Shown: positions 41,662 to 52,366, counted from the first letter of the stretch. The stretch: DNA of 64,000 nucleotides from Flavobacterium hydrophilum (GCF_003202405.1 NZ_QJHL01000002.1:434001-498000), one strand, 5' to 3'. The notes: generated by a model not told the origin, from the sequence alone. Made by a program: numbers and translations.

Positions 41662-43266
41662 ATGGAGACTAATACACTTTCCACGAAATCGATTTCGCTT
41701 ATGGATTTAGGAATAACAAATGCTAACGTACAGTATCAATTATCAGCAGATGAACTGCATGCGATTACTGTGCAGTCAGGGCAGGGTGTTGAAGCTTCGA
41801 CAGGTGCTTTGGCAATTAATACAGGCGAATTTACCGGACGTTCTCCGCAAGATCGTTTTATTGTAAAAGATAAAATTACAGAAGATAAAGTATGGTGGGG
41901 AAATATAAACATCCCGTTTTCACCGGAAGCTTTTGAAAAATTATATAATAAAGTCACACAGTTTTTATCAAACAAACAAGTTTTTGTACGCGATTCATAT
42001 GTCTGCTCTGATGCCAATTACAGATTGAATGTGCGTGTAGTAACGGAAACTGCCTGGTCTAATTTATTTTGCTACAATATGTTTCTTCGTCCGGAAGAAT
42101 CTGAACTGGCAAACTTTACTCCGGACTGGACCGTGATTTGTGCACCAGGTTTTATGGCAGATCCTGCTGTAGACGGAACACGTCAGTCTAATTTTGCTAT
42201 TCTGGATTTTACTAAAAAAGTAGCCTTAATTGGCGGAACAGGTTATACAGGAGAAATGAAAAAAGGAATCTTCTCTGCTCTTAATTTTATTCTGCCGGTT
42301 TTCGAAAATACATTGCCAATGCATTGCAGTGCCAATGTTGGAGAAGCAGGAGACACAGCAATTTTCTTTGGTTTATCAGGAACAGGAAAAACAACTTTAT
42401 CTGCAGATCCGGAACGTAAATTGATCGGTGATGATGAACACGGATGGACAAGCGAAAACACTGTTTTTAACTTCGAAGGAGGCTGTTATGCCAAAGTAAT
42501 TAACTTATCAGAAGAAAATGAACCGGATATTTTCAGGGCGATTAAAAAAGGAGCGCTTTTGGAAAATGTGGTTTTTAAAGCCGGAACAAACGAAGTTGAT
42601 TATGAAAATATTTCGATTACACAAAACACACGTGTAAGTTACCCAATAACACATATCGATAATATTCAGCCAGGTTCAATTGGCCATAATCCTAAGAATA
42701 TATTTTTCTTAACGGCAGATTCTTTCGGAATTTTGCCTCCAATCTCAAAACTGACTCCGGGTCAGGCAGCTTACCATTTTATTTCAGGCTACACTGCAAA
42801 AGTTGCCGGAACTGAAGCCGGGGTTACAGAACCGCAACCTAACTTTTCAGCCTGTTTTGGAGCGCCTTTTATGCCTTTGCATCCAACAAAATATGCAGAA
42901 ATGTTAAGCAAAAAAATGAAAGATGCCGATGTAAAAGTCTGGCTAATCAATACCGGATGGACAGGCGGACCATACGGAACAGGAAGCCGAATGAAGTTAA
43001 AGTATACCCGCGCCATGATTACGGCAGCATTAAACGGAGAACTGGATAATGTGGAATACGTAGACCATAAAGTATTTGGAATTGCAAAACCACAATCCTG
43101 TCCGAATGTTCCAAGTGAAATTTTAAATCCGAGAAATACCTGGGAAGATCCTGCGTTATATGATAAAAAGGCGTTAGAATTGGCTCAGAAATTTAAAGCT
43201 AATTTTGCCAAATTTGAAGAGTTTGCAAATGCCGAAATTTTAGCCGGCGCACCGATTACAGAATAA
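41662..43266 (+). CDS. pckA: Phosphoenolpyruvate carboxykinase (ATP)
   Basis: 534 aa, full length for the ATP-dependent enzyme. The kinase-1a P-loop is GLSGTGKTTLSAD (about 236-248), metal-binding GDDEHGW follows, and the substrate-binding GEFTGRSPQDRF is near residue 55. It converts oxaloacetate and ATP to PEP, CO2 and ADP in gluconeogenesis. Single gene with a strong terminator. Confidence 0.97.
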   Translation: METNTLSTKSISLMDLGITNANVQYQLSADELHAITVQSGQGVEASTGALAINTGEFTGRSPQDRFIVKDKITEDKVWWGNINIPFSPEAFEKLYNKVTQFLSNKQVFVRDSYVCSDANYRLNVRVVTETAWSNLFCYNMFLRPEESELANFTPDWTVICAPGFMADPAVDGTRQSNFAILDFTKKVALIGGTGYTGEMKKGIFSALNFILPVFENTLPMHCSANVGEAGDTAIFFGLSGTGKTTLSADPERKLIGDDEHGWTSENTVFNFEGGCYAKVINLSEENEPDIFRAIKKGALLENVVFKAGTNEVDYENISITQNTRVSYPITHIDNIQPGSIGHNPKNIFFLTADSFGILPPISKLTPGQAAYHFISGYTAKVAGTEAGVTEPQPNFSACFGAPFMPLHPTKYAEMLSKKMKDADVKVWLINTGWTGGPYGTGSRMKLKYTRAMITAALNGELDNVEYVDHKVFGIAKPQSCPNVPSEILNPRNTWEDPALYDKKALELAQKFKANFAKFEEFANAEILAGAPITE

Positions 43267-43290
43267 AAGAAATTATTGATTCAAACTAAA

Positions 43291-43319
43291 AAAAGCTGTT
43301 CGTTATGAACAGCTTTTTT
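43291..43319 (+). terminator. Rho-independent terminator of pckA
   Basis: AAAAGCTGTTC (43291-43301)/GAACAGCTTTT (43307-43317), perfect 11-bp stem with T run. Confidence 0.92.
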
Positions 43320-43396
43320 GTTTGGTTTCCAATCGCAGCTAAAAAATAAAAATAAACACTAAACACTGCACTGCGATTGAAAACAACACTGAAAGT

Positions 43397-44455
43397 TTAT
43401 TTTTTTGCTTCGTCGATACGTTTCTGGATCAAATCCCAGGCGTAATAATGAAATGTCATTCCGTTGCTCATGGCTACAAAAAGACCGTTATTATAAGCTC
43501 CGCCTAAGTTAACGCTGGTTACATCGGCACCATCGCATTCAATTGTTGACGTTGGAACTTCTGCCAGTAATTTATAGCTGTCTGGATTTCCGTTAACGCC
43601 TTCTCTCGGATAAACCATAAAAGAATTTGCCTGTTGGTTGGATACTAAAATATATCCTGTAGAATCTGTTTTTTTGTAAATCGCAATTCCTTCATGATCT
43701 GCCTTGAAATCTTTCTGACCGAAGAAAGCCAGTTCTTTATTGTCGTTTAAAGCCGGATCTGCTTTGTATTTCCTGATTCCAACTTGCTCGTCACAATAGT
43801 AAACAGCACCTAATTCATTATCAACTGCGATAGCTTCGATTTCTTTTTTTCCGCTGTAAGTTCCAAATTTGCGAACGACTTTTGCAGCAGCATATTTTCC
43901 TGAACCGGAAAGTTCATACTGCCATAAATAACTTCCTGAAGGACCAGATTTTCTTCCCACAATAGCAAATATTTTACCGTCAGTTGGTCTTGTGTATAAA
44001 GTAACTCCCATTGGGTCACGCAACTCTTCTCCTTCAAATACTGAAATTCCGCCATTGTCAATCGGGTTTAAATCGGGTAAGCTAAAGATTCTTATTTTGT
44101 TGCTTTCACGTTCTGTAGTCACGGCAATGTCAACTTTTTTTCCGTCAATAATCAATCCGTAAGCAATATCAACATTGTTTGGACGCTTTAACGGAATTGA
44201 TTTTTTTAGTATTTTTCCATTTAGATCAAAAGCATATAAGCCACCATCTGTATCTTTATCAGTTCCCACAATAATACTTTTTGAAGCATCTGTTGGATGG
44301 ATCCATATTGAAGGATCATCAGTATCATGAGGCAAGGCTTCTGTAACGGCTGTTGGTTTTACCGCGTTTGGTGCAACCGGAGCTAATTTATCGTCTTTAC
44401 AAGCCGTAAATAAAATGCCTGAAAACAAAAGAACGAGTATAAATTTATTTTTCAT
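43397..44455 (-). CDS. Phytase-like (3-phytase) beta-propeller lipoprotein
   Basis: 352 aa. The lipobox is LFTACKD (Cys near 19). The mature part has beta-propeller phytase features: HDTDDPSIWIHPTD at the start, KRPNNVDIAYG, then GDP/DHEGIAIY and IECDGADVTSV metal-binding acids. It should release phosphate from phytate or related esters at the cell surface. It lies 73 bases downstream of a TonB receptor gene on the same strand, so uptake and cleavage of a phosphate compound are likely linked. Confidence 0.88.
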   Translation of the reverse strand: MKNKFILVLLFSGILFTACKDDKLAPVAPNAVKPTAVTEALPHDTDDPSIWIHPTDASKSIIVGTDKDTDGGLYAFDLNGKILKKSIPLKRPNNVDIAYGLIIDGKKVDIAVTTERESNKIRIFSLPDLNPIDNGGISVFEGEELRDPMGVTLYTRPTDGKIFAIVGRKSGPSGSYLWQYELSGSGKYAAAKVVRKFGTYSGKKEIEAIAVDNELGAVYYCDEQVGIRKYKADPALNDNKELAFFGQKDFKADHEGIAIYKKTDSTGYILVSNQQANSFMVYPREGVNGNPDSYKLLAEVPTSTIECDGADVTSVNLGGAYNNGLFVAMSNGMTFHYYAWDLIQKRIDEAKK

Positions 44456-44528
44456 TGAATTTTCATTTGAATAAAATTAGACAGAACCGTTATGTTCTGC
44501 CTAATTTAAGAATTTTATAATTTATATT

Positions 44529-47339
44529 TTACAAGTCAAACTTCAAACCTAAATTATAGCGGGCCTGATAATATTCTACTTGTTTGGTATGCGCTTCAAC
44601 TCCCTGGTAGTAACGTAATGGCTGATTAGTCAGGTTGTTTGCTTCTGCAAAAACACGAAGTTTAGGTGTAATTTTGTACGACGCATTTGCGTCTAAGAAA
44701 AATTGTTTGTCATAGTAACTGTCGTTGTATGATTCTGAACCTAACTCATCTAAATAATCAGATGCAAAATTGGTAGAAATTCTTGCTGAAAAACGTTTGT
44801 TTTCCCATGATAATGAACCATTAAACATGTGTGGCGTAGTTCCCGGAAGGCTAATATCGTTTCTTTCATTACCGTCCTCATCAGCAATTCCTTTTGCTTT
44901 AGACTTTGTGTACGTATAATTCAAATAAACATTAAACCCTTTTAAAAATTTCCCCGGCAGGAAATCTAACTGACGCTGAAATGCCACTTCAAAACCGTAA
45001 ACATCAACATTATCACCATTTCTGGATTGTATAAATTCCCAATTTTCACCCGCTGGAATTGGATTAACCTGATTTGGAAAATCAGCAGCAAATTTTTCAG
45101 TTGTATATTGATTATCACTGTAGTTGTAAATGAAATCATTTAATTTCTTATAAAAAACACCTCCTGAAATTAATCCAACCGATTTGAAATAGTTTTCTAC
45201 CATAAAATCATAATTGTATGAATAGGTAACATCAAGGTTTGGATTTCCAGCTGTAATAGCCATATCCGAAGCAATATTGTTTACGTAAGGTGCAAGGGCA
45301 TAATAATCTGGTCTTGCCAAAGCTGTTGTTGCAGCCAATCTTAAAACTAAATCTTTAGTTGCATTATATTGAAATGAAATACTTGGCAATAAATTCGTGT
45401 AAGAGTTTGTCGTGTTAATTTCACTTTCTAATTCTTCTTCATCCAATACACGATTTCCTGTGTAATCAATATGAGTATTTTCTATACGGAAACCTAAAAC
45501 CATTGAAAGCTTATCGTTAAAATCCTGATCCCATCTGATGTAAGCGGCATAAATATTTTCTTTAGCATTATAATTTACTGCTAAATATTCTGAAGGATCT
45601 GATTCTTTGTCAAATAAAGATGCGTTGTTCAAATCAAGATTTCCTAAAAAGTTAGCCGAAGCAAAAGTTCCCGGAACATATTTACTTCCCGGATTGAAGT
45701 TTTTACCATCAAAATAACTCGTTGAAATCTCTGATAAAAGCCCCATTCCATCGTTGATTGGCTCATAAGAAAAGAAAGTATTGTTTCTTTCTTTTTCTTT
45801 CATTCTCAAACGAAGTCCGGTTCTGATTCTTCCTTTTTCTGCAGCGATAATCGAGAATGGAAAACGGATATTGATTTTAGCACCAAATTCACTTTCACTT
45901 GTTTCATCCGTATTTTCAGAAGCCGAGTCAAATTCTAATTCATCTAATGACTCTCCTACACTTGTAACTAAAGGAAATTTATTTTCAGAAAAATCCTGAT
46001 TAATGCCTAATCCTTCCTGACGGTATTCGATATAACGCTCTCCCGGGCGGTATTCTCTGGCTTTAGCATAATTAGCAGACCAGTCTAAATCTAATTTTGA
46101 GTTGATCAAATGTTCTCCGCGTAACGAATAATTTTGTACTCTTTGATCTTCTAATCTTCTGTTTTTGTTACGGTTATTATCAACACCACCTTTGGTTTCA
46201 CGTTTTACACGACCTTCAAAACCGGTAATTTCTTCACCATTATAGATAGCTTCAATATCATCGTAAGTAGTTCTGAAACGGTTTTCCCTGTCGTCTCTCC
46301 AGTTGTAGATTGCATTGGCGAAAATACTGTTGTTCTCATCAAATTTATAATCTAAAGCAATAGATCCGCTTCGGCGAATACGCTGTACATCGTATTTTCT
46401 GATTTCAGCAGCCTGTACAAATTCGTTTCCGAAATCATCTTTTACCCATTCGTTTTCGATGTTGTCAGATCCGTAATCTACATTATTATAAGAACCGCTG
46501 AAGACAAATCCTAATTTATTGTTTAAGAAACGATTTCCATACACTAATCCTGCAGTGTAAGAAGCGTGTTCGCGAATTGGAAGATAACCTCCTGCAAGTG
46601 TTGCCGAAATTCTTTCGCCGTTTGGAGTTGCTCTTGTCACTAAATTAACAGAACCTCCAATCGCATCAGCATCCATGTCTGAAGTCAGGGTTTTATTAAC
46701 TTCAATAGTCGAAATCATATCAGACGGGATTAAGTCCATCTGAACATTTCTGTTGTCTCCTTCTGCTGACGGAATACGATCACCATTTAAAGTTACTGAG
46801 TTCAAAGAAGGAGCCAGACCTCTGATAATAATGTTTCTGGCTTCACCCTGATCATTTTGCATCGTAATACCCGAAACACGTTTTAAAGCATCTCCCACAT
46901 TGGCGTCCGGAAAACGACCTACCTGATCTGATGAAATTACGTTTCCGATATTTTTATTGTTTTTTTGCTGGTTTAGTGCTTTTGCCTGACCTTTTAAAAT
47001 GTCTCCCACTACAACCTCATCTAATTCTGTTCCTGTAGTTTTAAGAGCAAAATCAATTACATTGTTTTTACCTTGTTCAACTGAGATTTCTTGTGTGATG
47101 GATGTATATCCTATGTATTTTACAGTTACCTGATACGTCCCAATATTAATATTAAGTAATTCAAATCGTCCATTATAATCAGAGATGGTGTATTTATTCT
47201 CTCCAACAATTTGAATCATGGCTCCCGGTAAAGGAAGTTTATCGTCGGCATCTAATACCTTACCTGATATTATTGCTTTTTGAGCGTAGCCTGTGAACGT
47301 TAATAAAAATAGCATTGCTGCTACATAAAAATTTTTCAT
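44529..47339 (-). CDS. TonB-dependent outer-membrane receptor with carboxypeptidase-like N-terminal domain
   Basis: 936 aa from the ATG at 47339 (MKNFYVAAMLFLLTFTGYAQ, signal peptide); the frame upstream is not needed. A CarboxypepD_reg-like domain (25-110, GKVLDADDKLPLPGAMIQI), a plug (about 120-240, RFPDANVGDALKRVSGITM, IIIRGLAPSLNSVTLNGDR) and a 22-strand barrel ending in F-D-L follow. It imports a large substrate with TonB energy. With the downstream phytase-like lipoprotein gene it may import phytate-derived or other organophosphates; the link rests on gene order. Confidence 0.92.
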   Translation of the reverse strand: MKNFYVAAMLFLLTFTGYAQKAIISGKVLDADDKLPLPGAMIQIVGENKYTISDYNGRFELLNINIGTYQVTVKYIGYTSITQEISVEQGKNNVIDFALKTTGTELDEVVVGDILKGQAKALNQQKNNKNIGNVISSDQVGRFPDANVGDALKRVSGITMQNDQGEARNIIIRGLAPSLNSVTLNGDRIPSAEGDNRNVQMDLIPSDMISTIEVNKTLTSDMDADAIGGSVNLVTRATPNGERISATLAGGYLPIREHASYTAGLVYGNRFLNNKLGFVFSGSYNNVDYGSDNIENEWVKDDFGNEFVQAAEIRKYDVQRIRRSGSIALDYKFDENNSIFANAIYNWRDDRENRFRTTYDDIEAIYNGEEITGFEGRVKRETKGGVDNNRNKNRRLEDQRVQNYSLRGEHLINSKLDLDWSANYAKAREYRPGERYIEYRQEGLGINQDFSENKFPLVTSVGESLDELEFDSASENTDETSESEFGAKINIRFPFSIIAAEKGRIRTGLRLRMKEKERNNTFFSYEPINDGMGLLSEISTSYFDGKNFNPGSKYVPGTFASANFLGNLDLNNASLFDKESDPSEYLAVNYNAKENIYAAYIRWDQDFNDKLSMVLGFRIENTHIDYTGNRVLDEEELESEINTTNSYTNLLPSISFQYNATKDLVLRLAATTALARPDYYALAPYVNNIASDMAITAGNPNLDVTYSYNYDFMVENYFKSVGLISGGVFYKKLNDFIYNYSDNQYTTEKFAADFPNQVNPIPAGENWEFIQSRNGDNVDVYGFEVAFQRQLDFLPGKFLKGFNVYLNYTYTKSKAKGIADEDGNERNDISLPGTTPHMFNGSLSWENKRFSARISTNFASDYLDELGSESYNDSYYDKQFFLDANASYKITPKLRVFAEANNLTNQPLRYYQGVEAHTKQVEYYQARYNLGLKFDL

Positions 47340-47694
47340 TTTGTTTTTGGTTTGATTTTGGTGCGAAACTAAAACCTTAGTGTTATTAAACTCCTTCAAA
47401 AAAATTATCATACTGTTATGATTAGGTGTTTTTAATTAGAAAATAGTAATGTTTATGTAACATTGAAATAGCATAACTAGTCAGTTATTAGGAAATAGTT
47501 ACTAGTGATTAGTAGAATGTGGGAACTATTAACATTACAGTTCTTATAAAGACCTAAATTTAGATAGCTAAATGAATTTTCTTTCTTATATCGGTGAACA
47601 AAAACTAATTGCTAATCACTAATTACTATGGACTAAACAATTATAAAACCACCAAATAATTGATTCACAACTAAAAACAAATTAACTATTTGCA

Positions 47695-47723
47695 TTGCAA
47701 TTGAATTTTTGGCGTTAAATTTG
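47695..47723 (+). promoter_or_regulatory. Promoter of the DUF4407 gene
   Basis: TTG at 47695-47697, 18-bp spacer, TAAATTTG at 47716-47723, 31 bases before the ATG. The remaining divergent gap 47340-47694 shows no other clear element. Confidence 0.7.
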
Positions 47724-47754
47724 CCTTATCAATCACAATCAAAAATCATCAATC

Positions 47755-48855
47755 ATGTTAAAACAATTTTTTATCCTGTGCTCAGGTGCCGACAGGAATC
47801 TTCTCGAAGGCTGTTCAGAAGGCGAGCAAACCAAATATGTTGGTATTGGCGCCACCGTTTTTTTTACCGCAGTTATGGCTTTTTTGGCCAGTGCTTATGC
47901 GCTTTTTACTGTTTTTGATTCTATCTATCCGGCATTGATTTTCGGGTTTGTATGGAGTTTACTTATTTTTAATCTGGATCGTTTTATCGTTTCAACTATT
48001 AAAAAAAGAGATCGCTTTATGGATGAATTCCTGCAAGCAACTCCCCGAATTATCCTGGCGATTATTATTGCTATCGTAATTTCGAAGCCTTTAGAAATCA
48101 AAATTTTCGAAAAAGAAATCAATACCGTTTTGCTAAAAGAAAAAAACGAAATGGAACTGGCTAATAAAAAACAAATTGGAACCTATTTCAAATCGGATTT
48201 AGATAAAAATAAGGCTGAAATTGCTGCTTTAAAAGCGGATATTCTAAAAAAAGAGAAAGAAGTAAATGCTTTATACTCGACATACATAACAGAAGCCGAA
48301 GGAACTACCGGAACAAAAAAACTCGGGAAAGGTCCTGTTTATAAAGAAAAGAGAGAGAAACACGACGCATCTTTAAAAGAATATGAAACGTTAAAAACCG
48401 CCAACGAGGCCAAAATTGCCGAAAAAGAAAAAGCAGGTAAACAGCTTCAGGCTGATTTAGATAAGAAAGTTTCACAAACACAGCCCATCATCGAAGGTTT
48501 TGACGGATTAATGGCGAGAATAAATGCCCTGAATAAGTTACCGTGGCTTCCGTCGTTTTTTATTATGTTATTATTCCTGGCAATTGAAACTTCTCCAATA
48601 ATTGCCAAACTGCTTGCCCCAAAAGGCGAATTCGATATTAAACAGGAAGAAGCCGAGACTGCCATGAAAGCTACTTTGGAACAAAATAAATACCAGCGTG
48701 ATTTACTGATAAAGACAAGCGCCGAAATGCACGACAAAGTATATGCTGATATTGCCGAAGATAAAAATCTTTACAATCTGCAGCGAAAAAATGCAACTGA
48801 ATTATTAGAACTGCAATCAAACGGTTTTTTAGAAAAACAAAAAAGTACATTATAA
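47755..48855 (+). CDS. DUF4407 domain membrane protein
   Basis: 366 aa. Two N-terminal transmembrane helices around 28-75 (FFTAVMAFLASAYALFTVF, IFGFVWSLLIFNLDRF), a third near 97-112, a long coiled coil (about 125-250) and a last helix near 265-283 (PSFFIMLLFLAIETSPII). This is the DUF4407 layout. Role unknown; it stands alone. Confidence 0.88.
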   Translation: MLKQFFILCSGADRNLLEGCSEGEQTKYVGIGATVFFTAVMAFLASAYALFTVFDSIYPALIFGFVWSLLIFNLDRFIVSTIKKRDRFMDEFLQATPRIILAIIIAIVISKPLEIKIFEKEINTVLLKEKNEMELANKKQIGTYFKSDLDKNKAEIAALKADILKKEKEVNALYSTYITEAEGTTGTKKLGKGPVYKEKREKHDASLKEYETLKTANEAKIAEKEKAGKQLQADLDKKVSQTQPIIEGFDGLMARINALNKLPWLPSFFIMLLFLAIETSPIIAKLLAPKGEFDIKQEEAETAMKATLEQNKYQRDLLIKTSAEMHDKVYADIAEDKNLYNLQRKNATELLELQSNGFLEKQKSTL

Positions 48856-48884
48856 TTCTAAAAAGATTTAAGACAATTATAAAG

Positions 48885-48911
48885 AAAGAAGCTTCACAGG
48901 CTTCTTTTTTT
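48885..48911. terminator. Terminator between convergent DUF4407 and AraC genes
   Basis: AGAAGC/GCTTCT-type hairpin (AGAAGCTTCACAGGCTTCT) followed by eight T. Confidence 0.75.
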
Positions 48912-48914
48912 TGT

Positions 48915-49964
48915 TTATAAAAAATCAACCAAAGGAAAAATGTCTATTAATTCCCAAAAGAGAAAATTCAGCTTAGTGAAAATATTAATTTTTCTAAAAT
49001 CCATTGGAGTAAAACCATAAAACGTTTTAAAAGCAGCCGAAAAATGGGACACATCTTTATAGCCGCATTTATAAGCAACCTCCCCTACATTTGAATTTTT
49101 GTTTTTGAACAGTTTTTTGGCATATTCCATTCGGAGTTTCGTCACATAACTTTTTACCGTGGTTTCAAAACAGGCCTTAAATCCCTTTTTGAGTTTAAAT
49201 TCGTTGAGTGATATCAATCTGGAAAGCTCCAGAAGCGAAGGTGCATTTGTAAAATTGCGTTCTAAAATTCTTTTGGCCTCCAACAGTTTTTTGTAATCCT
49301 TTTCATCTACAGGTGCTTTAGCCTCAAATTCCTTTAAGGATTCAAGCTGAAAAATTAAAAGCTCTTTTATCTTGGCTTCCAGGTACATTTTTTTCATGGA
49401 GCCCGAATATTTGCAATTCTTTATTTCGTGAATAGCCCATTGAATTTCTGAATTGAACGGAACATATTTTGGCGTCAGATAACCGGATTTTTTCTGTTGA
49501 ATATTTTTGGAGAATTTTTGATGTAAATCCCAGTTTTCATTAATCAGTTTAGAATAAAAATCGGGAGATAAAATAATCGACAGATAATTAATTTTTTCTG
49601 ATTCAGGAATTTTAAATGTAGCGTTGAGTTTTGATGTGTAAAGAATATTATGAGTGTTTTCTGTGGTGTATTTTTCGCTTTCAACCTCGTCAATATTTGC
49701 CTCTACATTATTGCAGCAAATAAAATTGAGTACTACCGATTCGCCAATCATTTCAGTCCGAATTGTTTGAGGAGTGGAAAAATACATCTGAATATCAATA
49801 ATCAAAATATCTTCGGTAACAAGATTAACGCTGGTAATTTCTCCCAGATTATCTTTTTTAATACTGACTTTTTCTTCAGTAAAATGATTTTTTTGATTGT
49901 AAGCACCTGTTTCTATGTCTATAATAGGCTCTTCTTCTCCCAGAATGATTGATTTAAATCTCAA
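48915..49964 (-). CDS. AraC-family transcriptional regulator
   Basis: 349 aa. The C-terminal AraC DNA-binding domain holds both HTH units: PSLLELSRLISLNEFKLKKG and VGEVAYKCGYKDVSHFSAAF followed by FYGFTPMDFR. The N-terminal 230 residues are a sensor region, similar in style to iron/siderophore regulators of the PchR type. No ATG fits the start; a TTG at 49964 is proposed. It is divergent from the TonB receptor gene at 50102, which it probably controls. Confidence 0.85.
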   Translation of the reverse strand: MRFKSIILGEEEPIIDIETGAYNQKNHFTEEKVSIKKDNLGEITSVNLVTEDILIIDIQMYFSTPQTIRTEMIGESVVLNFICCNNVEANIDEVESEKYTTENTHNILYTSKLNATFKIPESEKINYLSIILSPDFYSKLINENWDLHQKFSKNIQQKKSGYLTPKYVPFNSEIQWAIHEIKNCKYSGSMKKMYLEAKIKELLIFQLESLKEFEAKAPVDEKDYKKLLEAKRILERNFTNAPSLLELSRLISLNEFKLKKGFKACFETTVKSYVTKLRMEYAKKLFKNKNSNVGEVAYKCGYKDVSHFSAAFKTFYGFTPMDFRKINIFTKLNFLFWELIDIFPLVDFL

Positions 49965-50007
49965 AATATAATCCGTTTTTACAAAATAATAATCCGTTTT
50001 TCCCTAT

Positions 50008-50036
50008 TTGTTTTAAGAACTGTCATGGTACTTTTG
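50008..50036 (+). promoter_or_regulatory. Promoter of the TonB receptor/DUF4374 operon
   Basis: TTG at 50008-50010, 18-bp spacer, TACTTTTG at 50029-50036; the ATG follows 65 bases later. It lies in the gap shared with the divergent AraC gene. Confidence 0.68.
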
Positions 50037-50101
50037 TCGCAAATTTATTTATAATAAGTCTAATTAAGAACAATATCTGCTAAAATTTTTAAATACCACC
50101 C

Positions 50102-52366
50102 ATGCGCAACCTATACTCTTTTCTCATTCTGTTGATTTTGATGGCTTTACCATTATTTTCGCAGGAAAAACAGACTAAAGAAAAAACTGCTGCTACTGAA
50201 AAAACCAAAGAAGAAAAATCAGAAGCAGAAACATTAGAAAACATTACCGTACAGGGAACATCAAAAAAGAAAAAAATAGAAACTTCTGGTTTTGCAGTAT
50301 CAATCATAGAAACCAAGGAAGCTTCATTAAGGAATTTAACTACCAATGAATTACTGGACAGGTCGGTTGGTGTACGTGTTAGACAAAATGGAGGAATAGG
50401 CTCAAATGTAGTGTATAACCTGAATGGAATGTCCGGAAGTACTATAGGAGTTTTTCTTAATGGAATTGAGGTTTCTACTTATGGGCAGTCTTTTAACCTC
50501 AACAATATTCCGCCAGCCATGATCGAGCGTATAGAGGTTTACAAAGGAGTTTTGCCTTCTCATTTAACAGGTGATTATGTCGGTGGCGCAATTAATGTGA
50601 TACTAAAAAAAGATGTGTCTCAGAATACTGCTAACGTTTCAGCCTCTTATGGATCATTCAACACTTTCCAATCCGATTTTGGTGTAATGTACCGGGATAA
50701 AAAAACAGGGTTTTCATTTAGAGGATCAGGTTCTTATATCTACACAGACAATAGTTATGAAACTTGGGGACACTCATCAACTTATGTAAATGAATTTCAA
50801 CAAATTATAAGAAACTACAAAGCAAAACGATTCAACAATACTTATAAAAATATAAACGGGCGTTTTGAAGTTGGTTTTACCAACACCAAATGGGCTGATC
50901 AGTTTTTTATTGTGTATAATGGATCCAGCAACTATACCGAAATTCCTCACGGTATAACAATGTCTGTACCTTATGTGGGTAGATTTAATGAAGCGGGGGC
51001 GAATGTATTTGAACTGAACTACAACAAAAGGAATTTTCTTGCAAAAAATTTAACTTTTAATGTCAATGCCGTGCGAAGCGAACGTAATAGCTATTTACAA
51101 GATACTGTTGATTATGCTTACAATTGGGATGGTAAAATAAGACATATTTATGAAAATGGCGTTTTGGTTAAATTGAAGACAAAAGAGGGAGGACAACAAG
51201 GAAAAAAAGTTATTACTGATACAGATACAAAAATCACAAACGCACGAGCCAATTTGGGCTATTTGATTACAGATGGACATCGTGTATCGTTAAATCATAA
51301 ATTTGAAGCAACAAACAGAAAAGAGGAAGATTTATTAAATCCTGCATCCAAAGATTTAGCTACCGATAGTAATATCTATAAGAATATTACTTCTATGTCT
51401 TATGAAGCGGAAACTTTTAATAAGAGATTAAAAACCAATATTTCAGGAAAGTACACCAATAATCGTGTCAATGATTTACGAAAAAAAATAGTAACAATAG
51501 AAGGTGTAAACTCAATTGTAGAAGAAAATGTTACTACTATTGACAGAAATTTTGGCTTCGGTGGTACAGTCTCATATAATTTAATTCCCAGTATGTTTAT
51601 CACTGGTTCTACGGAAAACTCATATATAATGCCCTCTGATATGCAATTGTTTGGAGCACCTGAACAAAATATACTCCCAAATCTTCAATTGCAGGCAGAG
51701 AAATACATCAATTATAATTTAGGTTTTCGTTGGAATCCATCTGACTTCGGAAAACATAAAATAGCGTTTTATGTTAACGCTTTCTGGCGTAATGCTTACA
51801 ATAAAATTACGCCGCAAACTGTAGTTGCCGCAGATATTGAAAATGAATCGGATGCCGATATACAAGTGACTAAATTTGTAAATCTTCAAAAAACACAAGC
51901 AAAAGGTTTCGAAGCAGAAGTCATTTACATCTATAACAACCGTCTTAATACATCTTTTAATATTTCAAAATTCAACAATCTGGATAAAAGTGATTCTGAT
52001 GAAAATGGTGCACCAAATAGATATTATGGCCATCAGGTATCCAACGAGCCTTTTTTTACCATGAATATGAACATGCAATATAACTTTTTAAATGTTTTTC
52101 AGAAGGAATCGCTATTAAGTACTTATTATAATGCAGGTTATGTAGGTGAATATTTTACTGTTAGAGGAGAACCGGCATACTCAATAACGCCTACCCAGAT
52201 TACACATGATTTAGGAGCGAGTTACCGTTTTCCTTCTAAAAAACTGGTAGCCAGCCTAGATGTAAAAAACATCTTCAATGCCGAAGTCTATGACAATTTT
52301 CAAATACAAAAACCGGGTAGAGGAATCTACTTCAAATTGAATTATACCCTTAGTAAATTTTTATAA
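50102..52366 (+). CDS. TonB-dependent receptor, siderophore-type
   Basis: 754 aa with a signal peptide (LYSFLILLILMALPLFSQ). It lacks the carboxypeptidase-like domain. A charged stretch (KEKTAATEKTKEEKSEAETL) precedes a TonB-box-like ENITVQGTSKK and the plug (LRNLTTNELLDRSVGVRVRQ, ERIEVYKGVLPSHLTGDYVG). The barrel ends FKLNYTLSKFL. Size and domain set fit siderophore receptors. The DUF4374 lipoprotein gene follows after 17 bases, and an AraC regulator is divergent. Confidence 0.9.
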   Translation: MRNLYSFLILLILMALPLFSQEKQTKEKTAATEKTKEEKSEAETLENITVQGTSKKKKIETSGFAVSIIETKEASLRNLTTNELLDRSVGVRVRQNGGIGSNVVYNLNGMSGSTIGVFLNGIEVSTYGQSFNLNNIPPAMIERIEVYKGVLPSHLTGDYVGGAINVILKKDVSQNTANVSASYGSFNTFQSDFGVMYRDKKTGFSFRGSGSYIYTDNSYETWGHSSTYVNEFQQIIRNYKAKRFNNTYKNINGRFEVGFTNTKWADQFFIVYNGSSNYTEIPHGITMSVPYVGRFNEAGANVFELNYNKRNFLAKNLTFNVNAVRSERNSYLQDTVDYAYNWDGKIRHIYENGVLVKLKTKEGGQQGKKVITDTDTKITNARANLGYLITDGHRVSLNHKFEATNRKEEDLLNPASKDLATDSNIYKNITSMSYEAETFNKRLKTNISGKYTNNRVNDLRKKIVTIEGVNSIVEENVTTIDRNFGFGGTVSYNLIPSMFITGSTENSYIMPSDMQLFGAPEQNILPNLQLQAEKYINYNLGFRWNPSDFGKHKIAFYVNAFWRNAYNKITPQTVVAADIENESDADIQVTKFVNLQKTQAKGFEAEVIYIYNNRLNTSFNISKFNNLDKSDSDENGAPNRYYGHQVSNEPFFTMNMNMQYNFLNVFQKESLLSTYYNAGYVGEYFTVRGEPAYSITPTQITHDLGASYRFPSKKLVASLDVKNIFNAEVYDNFQIQKPGRGIYFKLNYTLSKFL

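Noticed and set aside
47412..47694. A small RNA or gene in the divergent gap before the DUF4407 gene
   Set aside because: Only AT-rich sequence with no hairpin plus T run or convincing frame.
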